Assembly: GCF_017303155.1 (NCBI RefSeq)
Contig: NZ_JAEKJR010000002.1
Coordinates: 2,214,605 to 2,278,604 of the forward strand
Reading direction: 5' to 3'
Source: Microbulbifer salipaludis
Lineage (GTDB): Bacteria; Pseudomonadota; Gammaproteobacteria; Pseudomonadales; Cellvibrionaceae
Length of the DNA: 64,000 nt
Position 1 is the stretch's first letter. Every line of letters starts with the position of its first letter. The translations under genes were made by a program, and so were the position numbers. The notes under the pieces are model-generated. The model had not been told where the DNA came from and searched no databases. It saw only the letters and a list, made by a program, of their open reading frames with translations. Positions 44,440-54,125 of the stretch are shown here, one piece after another.

Positions 44440-46950
44440 TCACCGGGCTGGCTGCCAGCGGGACAAGCGCAGGGCGTTGGCCACCACAATCAGGGAACTC
44501 AGGGACATACCGATGGCAGCGGCCCACGGGGGGATCAGCCCCATGAACGCCAGGGGCAATGCCAACACATTGTACAGAATGGCCCAGCCCAGATTCTGGC
44601 GAATAATTGTGCGACATTTGCCCGCCAGAGCAAAGGCCCGCGGCAACGCTCGCAGATCGCCTTTGAGTAAAATGGCATCGGCACGGGACTGCGCCAGATC
44701 CGCCGCCGACATCATCGCCACCGACACGTCGGCACCAGACAGCACCGGCACGTCATTGATACCGTCACCAATCATCAGCACACGCTCATCGCGCTTCTGC
44801 AAGGCTTTCAGGCGCGCCAGTTTTTCCTCGGGGGTCGCGCCAGCCCGGTATTCCTCAATGCCAGACAGGGTCGCCAGGCGCGGGACTTCCGCAGACTGAT
44901 CGCCGCTGAGTAATTCGGTGGCCACGCCCTGTGCACCCAGCATGGACACCGTATCGGGCGCGCTGGGCCGCATTTCGTCCCCAAGCCCCAGCCAGGCCAC
45001 CGGTCCCTGCTGGTCCCCCAGCATCAGCCATTGCCCCTGCTCTGAGGGCGCGGCGTAGGGCGTCGCGGCGGCGTCGGCACTTGCCAGGGCCAATACAAAT
45101 TCAGGCACGCCGAGACGATACTCGATACCCGCACAAGCGCCCGACACACCGCGGCCGGTCACCGCCTTTAACCCGGTGGCCGAACGATTGCCAAACCAGG
45201 GGCGGAAAGCCCGCGCCAGCGGGTGGTTATTCTGTGCCTCCAGCGCGGCGGCAATATCCCGGGCCGTCTCTTCGCGGACGCCTTCACGCAGCAGAATAAT
45301 GCTGCGCAGCTGCGGCGCGCCCTCCGTGAGGGTGCCGGTCTTGTCAAAAATGACCCGTGTCACCTGTGGCAAGGTTTCCAGCACATGGCCGCGCGCCACC
45401 AGCAAGCCCAGCTGCTGCAGGCGCAATGTGGCCGCAGCCAGAGCCGCCGGTGTCGCCAGGGACAGCGCACAGGGGCAGGTTACCACCAGCACCGAGAGCG
45501 CCACCCAGAAGGCCCGACCGGGATCCTGCTGCCACCAGAATACGAAGGCCGCCACCGCAATAATCAGTACCGCAGCAATGAAGCGCCCCGCGATACGGTC
45601 CGCCAGCGCCGCCTGCGCGGGCTTGTCGAGCTGCGCCTGTTCGACAAGTTTCTCGATCGCCGACAGACGCGTGCCACTGCCGGCGGCGGTAATCCGGACG
45701 GTAAGCGATGAGTCACCGTTGACGCTGCCGGCAAACACCGGGCTGCCAACACGCTTCTGCTGCAGAGCGGATTCCCCGGTCAAAATCGACTCATCGACAC
45801 CACTGGCGCCCTCGACCACTTCTCCATCCACCGGAATCGTGTCGCCCGGCCGCAACAAAATGCGCTCACCGACCGCGAGGGCTGCCACCGGAACCGACTC
45901 CACCTCGCCATCGGCATTCTGCCGCAGGGCCGCCAGGGGCAGTAATTGCGCGAGCCCACCACTGGCAAGGCCGGCGCGATGCCGCGCGCGCATTTCCACA
46001 AAACGCCCCAGCAGCAGGAAGAAGGTAAACATGGAAACGGATTCGAAATACACCTCACCGGTATCGAATACCGTGGCGTAAACACTGGCGCCGTAGGCGA
46101 GGCCAATGGCCAGAGAGACCGGCACATCCATCACCAGGTGGCCGCTGCGCAACGCGCGCCAGGCCGCGCCAAAAAATGGCAGGGCCGCGTAGCAGACCAC
46201 CGGTGTGGCAACGATCAGGGAAACCCAGCGAAAGAACTGCTCGAACTGCAGGTCGATGCCTTTGCTACCGCCAAAATACAAAGCGATCGCGAACATCATC
46301 ACCTGCATGGTGCCCAGGCCGGCAACACCCAGGCGGCGCATGGCAGCCCGACGCTCCTGTTGCAGCATGCGCTCGTTGTTGGCCGCGGTGGCCGGCGATG
46401 GGCGATAGCCGATGGACGCCAACGCCGAAAACAGCGCACTGACCTCAACCCGGCTCGGGTCGAAGACAATCTGCGCCCGGTGGGTACTGGCATTGACCGA
46501 AACCCGCTCGACCCCGGTCATGGCGGTCAGCTGCTTTTCAATCAACCACACGCAGGCGGCACAGGTAATGCCGCCCACCAACAGGCTCGCTACCCGCAGA
46601 GACTGCGGGTCATCCACACCGGACATGGTGCCGGAGAAATCCCGCACGAACTCACTTTGTACCTGCGGCAAATCGTAGGCTTGCCAGCGTTGCGCCGGTG
46701 CCGCCTCCGGCCGCTCGCTGCTCTGCTCGCGGAAACGATAGAAGTTATCCAGACCTCCAGCCACAATCGCGCCCGCGACCGCCTCGCAGCCAGGGCAACA
46801 CATGGGGCGGTCGATACCATCAATCCTGACCGCGTAATGGCTGCCTTCCGCAACCGGCAGGCCGCAGTGATAGCAATCGCTTGCACAGTCCGGCGCGGCA
46901 GCGGCGCTGGCAGGTTGGGCAGGAACACGGGGGGCAAGCGAATCACTCAT
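44440..46950 (-). CDS. ccoI: Copper-transporting P-type ATPase CcoI (FixI)
   Basis: An 836-residue P1B-ATPase supplying copper for cbb3 oxidase. The N-terminus carries an extra Cys cluster (CYHCGLPVAEGSH and MCCPGCEAVAGAI), then an HMA domain with GITCAACVWLIEKQL. Membrane motif CPCALSLATPAALAA, phosphorylation site DKTGTLTEG, the NNHPLARAF loop and GDGINDVPVLSGADV are all intact. The ATG at 46950 lies 4 bases after ccoH, and ccoS follows. Confidence 0.97.
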   Translation of the reverse strand: MSDSLAPRVPAQPASAAAAPDCASDCYHCGLPVAEGSHYAVRIDGIDRPMCCPGCEAVAGAIVAGGLDNFYRFREQSSERPEAAPAQRWQAYDLPQVQSEFVRDFSGTMSGVDDPQSLRVASLLVGGITCAACVWLIEKQLTAMTGVERVSVNASTHRAQIVFDPSRVEVSALFSALASIGYRPSPATAANNERMLQQERRAAMRRLGVAGLGTMQVMMFAIALYFGGSKGIDLQFEQFFRWVSLIVATPVVCYAALPFFGAAWRALRSGHLVMDVPVSLAIGLAYGASVYATVFDTGEVYFESVSMFTFFLLLGRFVEMRARHRAGLASGGLAQLLPLAALRQNADGEVESVPVAALAVGERILLRPGDTIPVDGEVVEGASGVDESILTGESALQQKRVGSPVFAGSVNGDSSLTVRITAAGSGTRLSAIEKLVEQAQLDKPAQAALADRIAGRFIAAVLIIAVAAFVFWWQQDPGRAFWVALSVLVVTCPCALSLATPAALAAATLRLQQLGLLVARGHVLETLPQVTRVIFDKTGTLTEGAPQLRSIILLREGVREETARDIAAALEAQNNHPLARAFRPWFGNRSATGLKAVTGRGVSGACAGIEYRLGVPEFVLALASADAAATPYAAPSEQGQWLMLGDQQGPVAWLGLGDEMRPSAPDTVSMLGAQGVATELLSGDQSAEVPRLATLSGIEEYRAGATPEEKLARLKALQKRDERVLMIGDGINDVPVLSGADVSVAMMSAADLAQSRADAILLKGDLRALPRAFALAGKCRTIIRQNLGWAILYNVLALPLAFMGLIPPWAAAIGMSLSSLIVVANALRLSRWQPAR

Positions 46951-46954
46951 CGAA

Positions 46955-47503
46955 TCACAGCTCTGCGGGCTTCAGGGGCACTCCGTTGCCGAGATTGAAA
47001 TTGATTTCGCCTTTCAGGCGCCATTGGGCCCGGCGGAATTCTTCGGGGTTGAGTTCGGGAATAACCTGCAAGTACCACCGGTGTTGCATCGGCGCCTTGA
47101 CCGCGCCCCGATAGCGACCTGCAGAGACCTGCTCCAGCACCACATGCTCGTCCAAATCGGCCTCCACCGGATGACTGAGCGTCAGCAGAAGTTTTTCCGG
47201 ATACGTCAGGTTGCCCCGAAGGTCCAGGGATACGGTGCTGTCCTGCGGGGAAAACAGCAGCACGCCCGCCAGCCCCAAGGCCCTGGCCTGCTCGTCCTGC
47301 TCCGCGGAGTAGTGATACAAGCGGCTGTCTTTGTAGTACGTATCACTCACGGTGTCATCGCCGTAGCGGACCGCAATCGACACCAACACAAAGGATACGA
47401 TCACCACCAGCACCAGCGGCGCCATGACCATCCAAAACCACGGTTCGCGATACCAGGGAGCGGGCGTTTGAGGATTGTTTTTCTGAGTCACTGAATTATT
47501 CAA
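46955..47503 (-). CDS. ccoH: FixH/CcoH family protein
   Basis: About 182 residues. One TM helix (MVMAPLVLVVIVSFVLVSIA, near 27-46) anchors a periplasmic beta domain, with YYKDSRLYHYSAEQDEQARALGL after the membrane, typical of FixH. It takes part in cbb3 assembly, probably stabilising subunits. The first codon at 47503 is TTG with no clear ribosome site. A GTG 12 bases downstream is an alternative start. Confidence 0.92.
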   Translation of the reverse strand: MNNSVTQKNNPQTPAPWYREPWFWMVMAPLVLVVIVSFVLVSIAVRYGDDTVSDTYYKDSRLYHYSAEQDEQARALGLAGVLLFSPQDSTVSLDLRGNLTYPEKLLLTLSHPVEADLDEHVVLEQVSAGRYRGAVKAPMQHRWYLQVIPELNPEEFRRAQWRLKGEINFNLGNGVPLKPAEL

Positions 47504-47591
47504 CCAAAATTCTAACCGGGCAAATGAAAGCAGAACCGCAGCAGGCGCACCTCACTGGCGCGCCCTCCAGGTCCCATGCGGCACTTTATCG

Positions 47592-49007
47592 CTATTTGGG
47601 GCCGATAAAGATTGTCCGGTGGCGGTCCTTGAGCTCCGGTGCGTCTTTGGCCTGAATCTCAATGAAGATATCGTGCTTGGTCTCCTTGAGCTGCGACTGG
47701 GGCACACTCACGCGGATGGGCACGGAGTATACCTCTCCAGGGTTGACCAAAGGGTTTTGCTGCATGCGCAGGGAGTAGTCGTATTCGGGCTTACCCTGCA
47801 CACGAACAACAAATTCATGCGGGCGCTGATCCATATTATTGATCTTGACCGTGTAGACATTCTGCACCAGCCCCTGTGATACGCGGTACATGCGTGCACC
47901 ACGGTCCCGCTGCACCTCTGCCTGCACCGGTGATCGCGTGGCGACGTGATAGGAAAACAACCCGATCATCAACAGCAACACCAGGCCATAACCAATCAGG
48001 CGCGGACGCACATACTGGGTTTTGCCGGTTTCCAGCTCATCTTCCGAGGTAAACCGGATCAACCCGCGGGGATACTCCATCTTGTCCATCACACTGTTGC
48101 ACGCATCCACGCACAGACCACAGTTGATGCACTCATATTGCATGCCGTCCCGGATATCGATATCCACCGGACATACCTGCACACACCAGTAACAATCAAT
48201 ACAGTCGCCCATACCCTGGGCTTTGTAGTCGACGTTTTTCTTGCGTGGGCCACGGGCCTCGCCGCGGCGGGCATCGTAATAAACCGCCAGAGTGTCCGGG
48301 TCGTACATCACTGACTGAAAGCGCGCATACGGGCACATGTATTTGCATACCTGCTCACGCAAAAAGCCCGCGTTCATATAGGTAGCAAAGGTAAAGAAAG
48401 CGACCCAGAAAGCGCCTTGGGGATGGGCATTAAAGGTGGCAAGGTCTACCACCAGGTCGCGGATTCCGTAAAAGTAACCGACAAACGCCAGCGCCGTCGC
48501 CAGCGAAATCAGTAACCAGATGGCGTGGGTGCCACTCTTGCGCAAGACCTTCTCGGCACTCCAGGGTGCCGCATCCAGCTTCATGCGTTTGGCACGGTCA
48601 CCCTCACATACTCGCTCGGCCCAGATGAACATCAGTGTCCAGACCGTTTGCGGACAGGTAAAACCACACCAGACGCGCCCCAGCCAGGTGGTAATGGCGA
48701 ATAAGGCAAATGCGGAGATGATCAGCAGGCCGGCCAGCAGAATACCGTCCTGCGGGCCAAACGTGGTCCAGAAGATATGAAACTGCCGCGCTGGCAAATC
48801 AAAGTGCACCGCCTGGTGCCCATCAATATTCAGCCAGGGGATAAAGAAAAAGGCGAGCAGTAAAGGAAGGCCGGTATATTTTCGGATACGGGTGTAAACA
48901 CCGCGAATATGGCGAATATAGACCTTATCGTCAGATTCGTAGAGCATCCGGTAGCGGACTTCACCGTCACCTTCCTGCTCTTCTCGGGTGGGAATTCTAT
49001 CGCTCAC
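47592..49007 (-). CDS. ccoG: Cytochrome c oxidase accessory protein CcoG (FixG/RdxA), 4Fe-4S
   Basis: A 471-residue membrane ferredoxin-like protein acting as a copper reductase or redox partner in cbb3 biogenesis. After about five TM helices it carries DCIDCYWCVQVCPVDIDIRD and CINCGLCVDACNSV, two 4Fe-4S clusters. An earlier CGFTCPQTVW matches the conserved membrane Cys pair. The C-terminal Ig-like domain is periplasmic. It starts at GTG 49007 with GAGG upstream. Confidence 0.96.
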   Translation of the reverse strand: MSDRIPTREEQEGDGEVRYRMLYESDDKVYIRHIRGVYTRIRKYTGLPLLLAFFFIPWLNIDGHQAVHFDLPARQFHIFWTTFGPQDGILLAGLLIISAFALFAITTWLGRVWCGFTCPQTVWTLMFIWAERVCEGDRAKRMKLDAAPWSAEKVLRKSGTHAIWLLISLATALAFVGYFYGIRDLVVDLATFNAHPQGAFWVAFFTFATYMNAGFLREQVCKYMCPYARFQSVMYDPDTLAVYYDARRGEARGPRKKNVDYKAQGMGDCIDCYWCVQVCPVDIDIRDGMQYECINCGLCVDACNSVMDKMEYPRGLIRFTSEDELETGKTQYVRPRLIGYGLVLLLMIGLFSYHVATRSPVQAEVQRDRGARMYRVSQGLVQNVYTVKINNMDQRPHEFVVRVQGKPEYDYSLRMQQNPLVNPGEVYSVPIRVSVPQSQLKETKHDIFIEIQAKDAPELKDRHRTIFIGPK

Positions 49008-49104
49008 AAAACCTCACTTTCCCCAGATTCTTATCGGGACGAAAACTGCAGTGACATGCAATGAGGCTTGTTGTTCTTCCCTGCGGTGCCCTTCCCGGCT
49101 TGTT

Positions 49105-49131
49105 TGGGTGGCGGCATTACGCCGCCACCCA
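49105..49131. other. Strong perfect hairpin after ccoP
   Basis: TGGGTGGCGGC and GCCGCCACCCA are perfect complements around ATTAC, 44 bases past the ccoP stop. No T-run follows on either strand, so it is more likely an mRNA-stabilising or processing hairpin than a rho-independent terminator. Confidence 0.7.
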
Positions 49132-49174
49132 ATACTTTCTTCGGCAATTTGCCGCGCTGGCCTGAGGCCAACGA

Positions 49175-50083
49175 TTATTGCTGGACGTCTTCCTGACGCG
49201 ACAGACTGTAGACATACGCAGCGACCAGACGAATTTTGTCTTCACGCAGCTTGTCTTTTTGCGAAGGCATATTGTTGCTACGGCCACCGCGAATAGTGTG
49301 CTGGATCTCTTCGCGGGTGCCGCCGTACAGCCAGATATCGTCGGTGAGGTTCGGCGCGCCCAGCGCCTGATTACCTTTACCGTCAACCCCGTGACAGGCC
49401 ATACACACAGTTCCGAAGACTTCCTTACCCTTCGCAGCCAGAGCCGCATCGTGCTCACCACCGCTCATTGCCAGCACATACTCGGTGGTGGCCTTAACGC
49501 CGTCCTCACCGATCAGCGGGCCTTGAGGCGGCATCAGCCCCTGGCGGCCATCGTACAGTGTCTTGAGAATCTGTTCTGGCGAGCCACCATACAGCCAGTC
49601 ACTATCGGTCAGGTTGGGGAAACCGTAGTTGCCGCCACCGTCCGCGCCATGACACACAGAGCAGTTGTTCGCGAAGATACGCGCACCCATCTTGAGTGCG
49701 TCGCGGTTTTCCGCAATCTTCTCGACTGGCATTTCAGCGTACTGCCCGAAGCTTTCCTTGAACTCCGCTTGTGCCTTGGCCTGGTCGGCCTTCAGCGCAC
49801 CCACAGATGTCCAGCCGCCGATGCCCTTGAAGTTACCCATGCCCGGGTAAATCACCAGATACGCCGCCGAGAACACCAGCGTGATGACAAACATCAAGAA
49901 CCACCACCGCGGCAATGGGTTATCAAACTCTTCGATGCCGTCGTACACGTGGCCAGTTGTACGGTTTTCCGGATCCTGCTGATCATCCACCGCCACTTTG
50001 CGGTTTGCGAAAAGTACCCAAACGACCAATGCGAGATTGGCGAGGGTGAGCACAATTACCCAAACACTCCAAAATGTACTCAT
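49175..50083 (-). CDS. ccoP: cbb3-type cytochrome c oxidase subunit III, diheme CcoP
   Basis: A 302-residue protein with two N-terminal TM segments (VWVIVLTLANLALVVWVLFA; WWFLMFVITLVFSAAYLVIY) and two c-type heme sites, NCSVCHGADGGG and VCMACHGVDGKGNQ. It receives electrons from cytochrome c and passes them through CcoO to the CcoN active site. Its start overlaps the ccoQ stop by four bases (ATGA). Confidence 0.97.
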   Translation of the reverse strand: MSTFWSVWVIVLTLANLALVVWVLFANRKVAVDDQQDPENRTTGHVYDGIEEFDNPLPRWWFLMFVITLVFSAAYLVIYPGMGNFKGIGGWTSVGALKADQAKAQAEFKESFGQYAEMPVEKIAENRDALKMGARIFANNCSVCHGADGGGNYGFPNLTDSDWLYGGSPEQILKTLYDGRQGLMPPQGPLIGEDGVKATTEYVLAMSGGEHDAALAAKGKEVFGTVCMACHGVDGKGNQALGAPNLTDDIWLYGGTREEIQHTIRGGRSNNMPSQKDKLREDKIRLVAAYVYSLSRQEDVQQ

Positions 50084-50304
50084 TTGTCCTGCCCCTGTTG
50101 CTGTTTCTTGTCAGCCTCTTTGCCGGCTGTGCTTTCGCTCTCGCGAGCGGTCCTGTCTAGATTTTCCTGCTCATCGGCAAATGGCAGCTTGGCATCCTCC
50201 TCAAAGCGCTTTTTGCGCTTTGGCGAGAAGGCCCACCAACAGACCCCCAGAAATGCGAGCGCGCCGAGAACTACACCAATTTGCCGAAGAATATCGATCA
50301 TCAC
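50080..50304 (-). CDS. ccoQ: cbb3 oxidase subunit CcoQ
   Basis: A 74-residue small membrane protein: one TM helix (IGVVLGALAFLGVCWWAFSP) followed by a charged cytoplasmic tail (KRKKRFEEDAKLPF and many Gln/Lys). It stabilises the mature cbb3 complex in other bacteria. It lies between ccoO and ccoP and overlaps ccoP by four bases. Confidence 0.94.
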   Translation of the reverse strand: MMIDILRQIGVVLGALAFLGVCWWAFSPKRKKRFEEDAKLPFADEQENLDRTARESESTAGKEADKKQQQGQDK

Positions 50305-50316
50305 CGAGCACCTCGC

Positions 50317-50934
50317 TTAGCGCTTCTGCTGCACCAGGGTGCCCAACTGCTGAAGGTAAGCCACCAGCGCATCAATTTCCGTCACGCGCCCACCCACAAA
50401 AGGCTTGCTGGCATTGGCGATATCCTCGTCGGTGTAGGGAACACCCACGGTGCGCAAGGCGCGCATTTTTGCGGCGGTGTCCTTGCCAGTGACAATATTG
50501 TCAAACAGCCAGGGGTAAGCCGGCATGATGGACTCCGGCACCACCGTGCGCGGATCGTACAGGTGTGCGCGATGCCACTCATCGGAGTAGCGTCCACCTA
50601 CACGGGCCAAGTCCGGACCGGTACGCTTGGAGCCCCACAGGAACGGGTGCTCGTACACATGCTCCTGCGCCATGGAGTAGTGGCCGTAGCGCTCAACTTC
50701 CGCACGCAGCGGACGAATCATCTGCGTGTGGCACACATGGCAGCCCTCGCGGATGTAAATATCGCGCCCTTCCAGCTCGATGGCACCGAGCGGCTTCAGG
50801 CCAGCGATTGGCTCATTGTTGTCCTTGGTGAAGAACTGGGGAACGATTTCAACGAGGCCGCCGAAGCTAATGGCAATCACGATGAAAAAGATCATCCAGC
50901 CGAGGTTTTTTTCTACGATGTCATGGTTTTTCAC
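50317..50934 (-). CDS. ccoO: cbb3 oxidase subunit II, monoheme CcoO
   Basis: A 205-residue protein with an N-terminal TM anchor ([20 protein letters not shown]) and a single heme c site [13 protein letters not shown]. Family motifs [20 protein letters not shown] and [12 protein letters not shown] are intact. It starts at GTG 50934 with AAGGGGA upstream, 12 bases after ccoN. Confidence 0.97.
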   Translation of the reverse strand: MKNHDIVEKNLGWMIFFIVIAISFGGLVEIVPQFFTKDNNEPIAGLKPLGAIELEGRDIYIREGCHVCHTQMIRPLRAEVERYGHYSMAQEHVYEHPFLWGSKRTGPDLARVGGRYSDEWHRAHLYDPRTVVPESIMPAYPWLFDNIVTGKDTAAKMRALRTVGVPYTDEDIANASKPFVGGRVTEIDALVAYLQQLGTLVQQKR

Positions 50935-50946
50935 GATCAGGTCCCC

Positions 50947-52407
50947 TTAAACGCTCTTCGCCACTGGCAGGTTTTCGTCGTGACGGACTTCGCCTTCTTT
51001 GGGTTCGTCAGTGATAGTACGGAACACGTTGTACGCCATCAGCACCATGCCAAAGGTGAAACACGCACCACCCAGCCAACGCACGATGTAACCGGGCTGA
51101 CTCGCAATCACACTTTCCACAAAGCTGTACGTCAGCGTGCCGTCGGCGTTAAATGCACGCCACATCAGGCCCTGGGTAATGCCGTTGACCCACATCGCAG
51201 CGATATAGAGGACGGTACCGACAGTCGCCAGCCAGAAATGCGCGTTGATCAGTTTCACGCTGTACATTTCCTTGCGACCCCACAGAACCGGCACCAGGTG
51301 GTACAGGGCACCAATGGAGATCATGGCAACCCAGCCAAGCGCGCCCGAGTGTACGTGGCCAACGGTCCAGTCAGTGTTGTGCGACAAGGCGTTCACCGTC
51401 TTGATGGACATCATTGGGCCTTCGAACGTGGACATGCCGTAGAACGACAGGGACACAACGAGGAAACGCAGCGTGGGGTCGGTGCGCAGTTTGTGCCAGG
51501 CACCGGACAGGGTCATGATGCCGTTGATCATGCCGCCCCAGGACGGTGCCAGCAGGATGATCGACATGACCATCGCCAGGCTCTGGGTCCAGTCAGGCAG
51601 GGCAGAGTAATGCAGGTGGTGACCACCGGCCCAAACGTAGATGGAGATCAATGCCCAGAAGTGCACGATGGACAGCTGGTAGGAATACACCGGGCGGCCA
51701 GCCTGCTTGGGCACGAAGTAGTACATGATGCCGAGGAAGGCGGCCGTCAGGAAGAAGCCAACCGCATTGTGGCCGTACCACCACTGGATCATCGCATCGG
51801 TAGTGCCGGCAAACGCGGAGTAGGACTTCAGCGCACTGACCGGGATCGCCAGGCTATTGACGATATGCAGCATGGCAACGGTGATGATAAACGCACCGAA
51901 GAACCAGTTGGCCACATAGATATGGGAAGTGCGGCGCTTCATGATGGTGCCGAAGAACACCAGGCCATAAGCCACCCAGATCAGCGCGATCAGGATATCG
52001 ATCGGCCACTCCAGTTCCGCGTACTCTTTTGCGGAGGTGTAACCCATCGGCAATGTAATCGCCGCGGACACAATGACGATTTGCCAACCCCAGAAGGTGA
52101 AGGGGATCAGCCATCCACCCCACAGGCGGGTCTGGCAGGTGCGCTGCACCACATAGTAGGAAGTTGCGAACAGCACGCTGCCACCAAACGCGAAGATCAC
52201 CGCATTGGTGTGCAGTGGGCGCAGGCGCCCAAAGTTCGTGAAGGGCTGCCAAAGGTCATTCAGCGAAGGCCATGCGAGCTGTGCGGCGATCAATACGCCG
52301 ACAGCCATCCCAACAATGCCCCAGACCACCGACATGATGGTGAACTGGCGCACGATGTTGTAGTCATAGTCCGGCAACTTGCCGGCCTCTGCCACCGTTG
52401 TCGTCAT
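50947..52407 (-). CDS. ccoN: cbb3 oxidase catalytic subunit I CcoN
   Basis: A 486-residue, 12-TM heme-copper oxidase subunit I, C-type. It reduces oxygen at high affinity with proton pumping. Histidines for heme b, heme b3 and CuB appear in [48 protein letters not shown] and [16 protein letters not shown]. It is the first gene of the operon, preceded by an FNR/ANR-like site. Confidence 0.98.
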   Translation of the reverse strand: MTTTVAEAGKLPDYDYNIVRQFTIMSVVWGIVGMAVGVLIAAQLAWPSLNDLWQPFTNFGRLRPLHTNAVIFAFGGSVLFATSYYVVQRTCQTRLWGGWLIPFTFWGWQIVIVSAAITLPMGYTSAKEYAELEWPIDILIALIWVAYGLVFFGTIMKRRTSHIYVANWFFGAFIITVAMLHIVNSLAIPVSALKSYSAFAGTTDAMIQWWYGHNAVGFFLTAAFLGIMYYFVPKQAGRPVYSYQLSIVHFWALISIYVWAGGHHLHYSALPDWTQSLAMVMSIILLAPSWGGMINGIMTLSGAWHKLRTDPTLRFLVVSLSFYGMSTFEGPMMSIKTVNALSHNTDWTVGHVHSGALGWVAMISIGALYHLVPVLWGRKEMYSVKLINAHFWLATVGTVLYIAAMWVNGITQGLMWRAFNADGTLTYSFVESVIASQPGYIVRWLGGACFTFGMVLMAYNVFRTITDEPKEGEVRHDENLPVAKSV

Positions 52408-52518
52408 TGTGTAACTTCCGTTGCTTTTTTAAGGTTCATTTCCGTCAACCGCGAGGGGACCGCCACCCAAATAGCGGCTATACCCTTCACGGTAGACCGG
52501 GCGGGCACAGAAGCGACG

Positions 52519-52560
52519 ATTTAAACGCTGTAATCGCCGCCTCCGGCTGATTTAGATCAA
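52519..52560 (-). promoter_or_regulatory. FNR/ANR-type promoter of ccoNOQP, overlapping the argG stop codon
   Basis: Minus-strand TTGATCTAAATCAG (52560-52547) differs from the FNR/ANR consensus TTGATnnnnATCAA only in the last base. A TTAAAT hexamer (52524-52519) lies where a -10 box would fall for a class II site centred at -41.5. The leader to the ccoN ATG would be about 105 bases. The box covers the last Leu and Ile codons and stop of argG (ttg atc taa), so read-through from argG is also possible. Confidence 0.75.
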
Positions 52561-53772
52561 GTCTCTGCCCTTACCTGCGGCAATTCGCAGCCTGAGAGCG
52601 TTCAACTTGATGAAGCCTTCGGCATCTTTCTGGTCGTAGGCACCAGCGTCGTCCTCGAAGGTGGCTATTTTTTCATCAAACAAGCTGTCTTCTGAACGGC
52701 GGCCAACCGCTGTGACACTTCCCTTGTACAACTTCAGTCGCACCTCTCCGTTTACCACCGCCTGCGATTCGTCAATGGCCGCCTGCAGCATCCGGCGCTC
52801 CGGAGACCACCAGTAGCCGTTGTAAATCAGCTTGGCGTAACGCGGCATCAACTCGTCTTTAAGGTGAGCGACTTCACGATCCAGGGTAATGGATTCGATA
52901 GCGCGGTGCGCCTTCATCAAAATGGTGCCGCCGGGGGTTTCGTAGCAACCGCGGGATTTCATGCCCACGTAACGGTTTTCCACGATATCCAGTCGCCCGA
53001 TGCCATTGGCGCCACCCAGCTTGTTCAGTTTCTCCAGCAACGTGGCTGGACTCATGCGCTCACCATCGATCGCGACGGGATCGCCCTGCTCAAACTGCAA
53101 GGTAATATAAGTAGGCTGGTCCGGCGCTGCTTCAGGGCTGACACTCCAGCGCCACATATCGTCTTCCGCTTCCGCCCAGGGCTCCTCAAGCACACCGCCT
53201 TCATAGGAAATGTGCAGCAGGTTGGCGTCCATGGAGTACGGCGACTTTTTCTTTTTGTTGGAGAAATCCACCGGGATCTTGTGTTGCTCGCAGTATTGCA
53301 TGAGCTTTTCGCGAGAATTCAGGTCCCACTCACGCCACGGTGCAATCACCTGAATGCCCGGCTTCAGCGCGTAGGCGCCCAGTTCAAAGCGCACCTGGTC
53401 GTTGCCCTTACCGGTGGCGCCGTGCGAGATGGCATCTGCGCCGGTCTCGTTGGCGATCTCAATCAGCCGCTTGGCAATCAGGGGACGGGCGATGGAGGTG
53501 CCCAGAAGGTACTCCCCTTCATAGATGGTATTGGCGCGGAACATGGGGAACACAAAGTCCCGCACGAACTCTTCGCGCAGGTCGTCGATGTAGATTTCCT
53601 TCACGCCAAGCGCTTCTGCCTTGGCGCGCGCGGGCTCTACCTCTTCCCCCTGACCAATATCCGCGGTAAACGTGACGACTTCACAACCATAGGTATCCTG
53701 AAGCCAGCGCACGATCACTGAAGTATCGAGACCACCAGAATACGCCAGCACCACCTTGTCGATCTTACTCAT
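52552..53772 (-). CDS. argG: Argininosuccinate synthase
   Basis: A 406-residue enzyme joining citrulline and aspartate with ATP in arginine synthesis. It carries the P-loop-like [15 protein letters not shown] at residues 9-23 and the citrulline/aspartate-binding block [19 protein letters not shown]. The ATG follows AGAGGATAGTA. The stop codon lies inside the FNR-type box of the downstream cco operon. Confidence 0.98.
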   Translation of the reverse strand: MSKIDKVVLAYSGGLDTSVIVRWLQDTYGCEVVTFTADIGQGEEVEPARAKAEALGVKEIYIDDLREEFVRDFVFPMFRANTIYEGEYLLGTSIARPLIAKRLIEIANETGADAISHGATGKGNDQVRFELGAYALKPGIQVIAPWREWDLNSREKLMQYCEQHKIPVDFSNKKKKSPYSMDANLLHISYEGGVLEEPWAEAEDDMWRWSVSPEAAPDQPTYITLQFEQGDPVAIDGERMSPATLLEKLNKLGGANGIGRLDIVENRYVGMKSRGCYETPGGTILMKAHRAIESITLDREVAHLKDELMPRYAKLIYNGYWWSPERRMLQAAIDESQAVVNGEVRLKLYKGSVTAVGRRSEDSLFDEKIATFEDDAGAYDQKDAEGFIKLNALRLRIAAGKGRDLI

Positions 53773-54125
53773 TACTATCCTCTGTATAGTGGGCCCGTTT
53801 GCACGGGAAGTGCCGTCACTATAGGCAATGATGCCGCCGCAGCGAGCAAAGCGCCTATTTAACGCTCGGTCTGGGGGGGTTATTTTTGGATGAGTGCCCA
53901 GGAACGGCGGACAGGCCGCCTTTTTTCGGGGCGGGATTGTAGCGCCTAGAAACGGTTACGACTAGCTCCACAACGAGCGTCGCCGGATTGTTCTCCGGGC
54001 AACCGGTGCCACCTGATCACTTTACACACAAACTGCTTGCAGAAAAGGCATTTGCGGCAGCTTTCGCAATTTACTGGCGCTTCGGGTAGCATCGGCGCCG
54101 CGATCAATCCGGGAGGAGATATTCG
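53773..54125. other. 353-bp divergent region between argG and pyrC
   Basis: No coding frame of note. It holds the two divergent promoters, an unexpected plus-strand terminator-like hairpin (53906-53926), and directly before pyrC the strong ribosome site GGGAGGAGATATTCG. Confidence 0.55.
53906..53926 (+). terminator. Terminator-like hairpin in the pyrC leader region
   Basis: GGCGG-acagg-CCGCC is followed at once by six T residues on the plus strand. No plus-strand gene lies upstream of it in this gap, so it either ends a short untranslated RNA starting after argG or attenuates a pyrC leader transcript. Confidence 0.6.

Noticed and set aside
49105..49131. Rho-independent terminator for ccoP
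   Set aside because: The stem is perfect but no T-run follows on either strand, so it was recorded as a hairpin of unknown role.
50281..52524. A 747-codon frame on the plus strand
   Set aside because: It runs antisense to ccoN-O. Its translation is His/Gln-rich with no family motif, and the minus-strand genes have intact heme and metal motifs.
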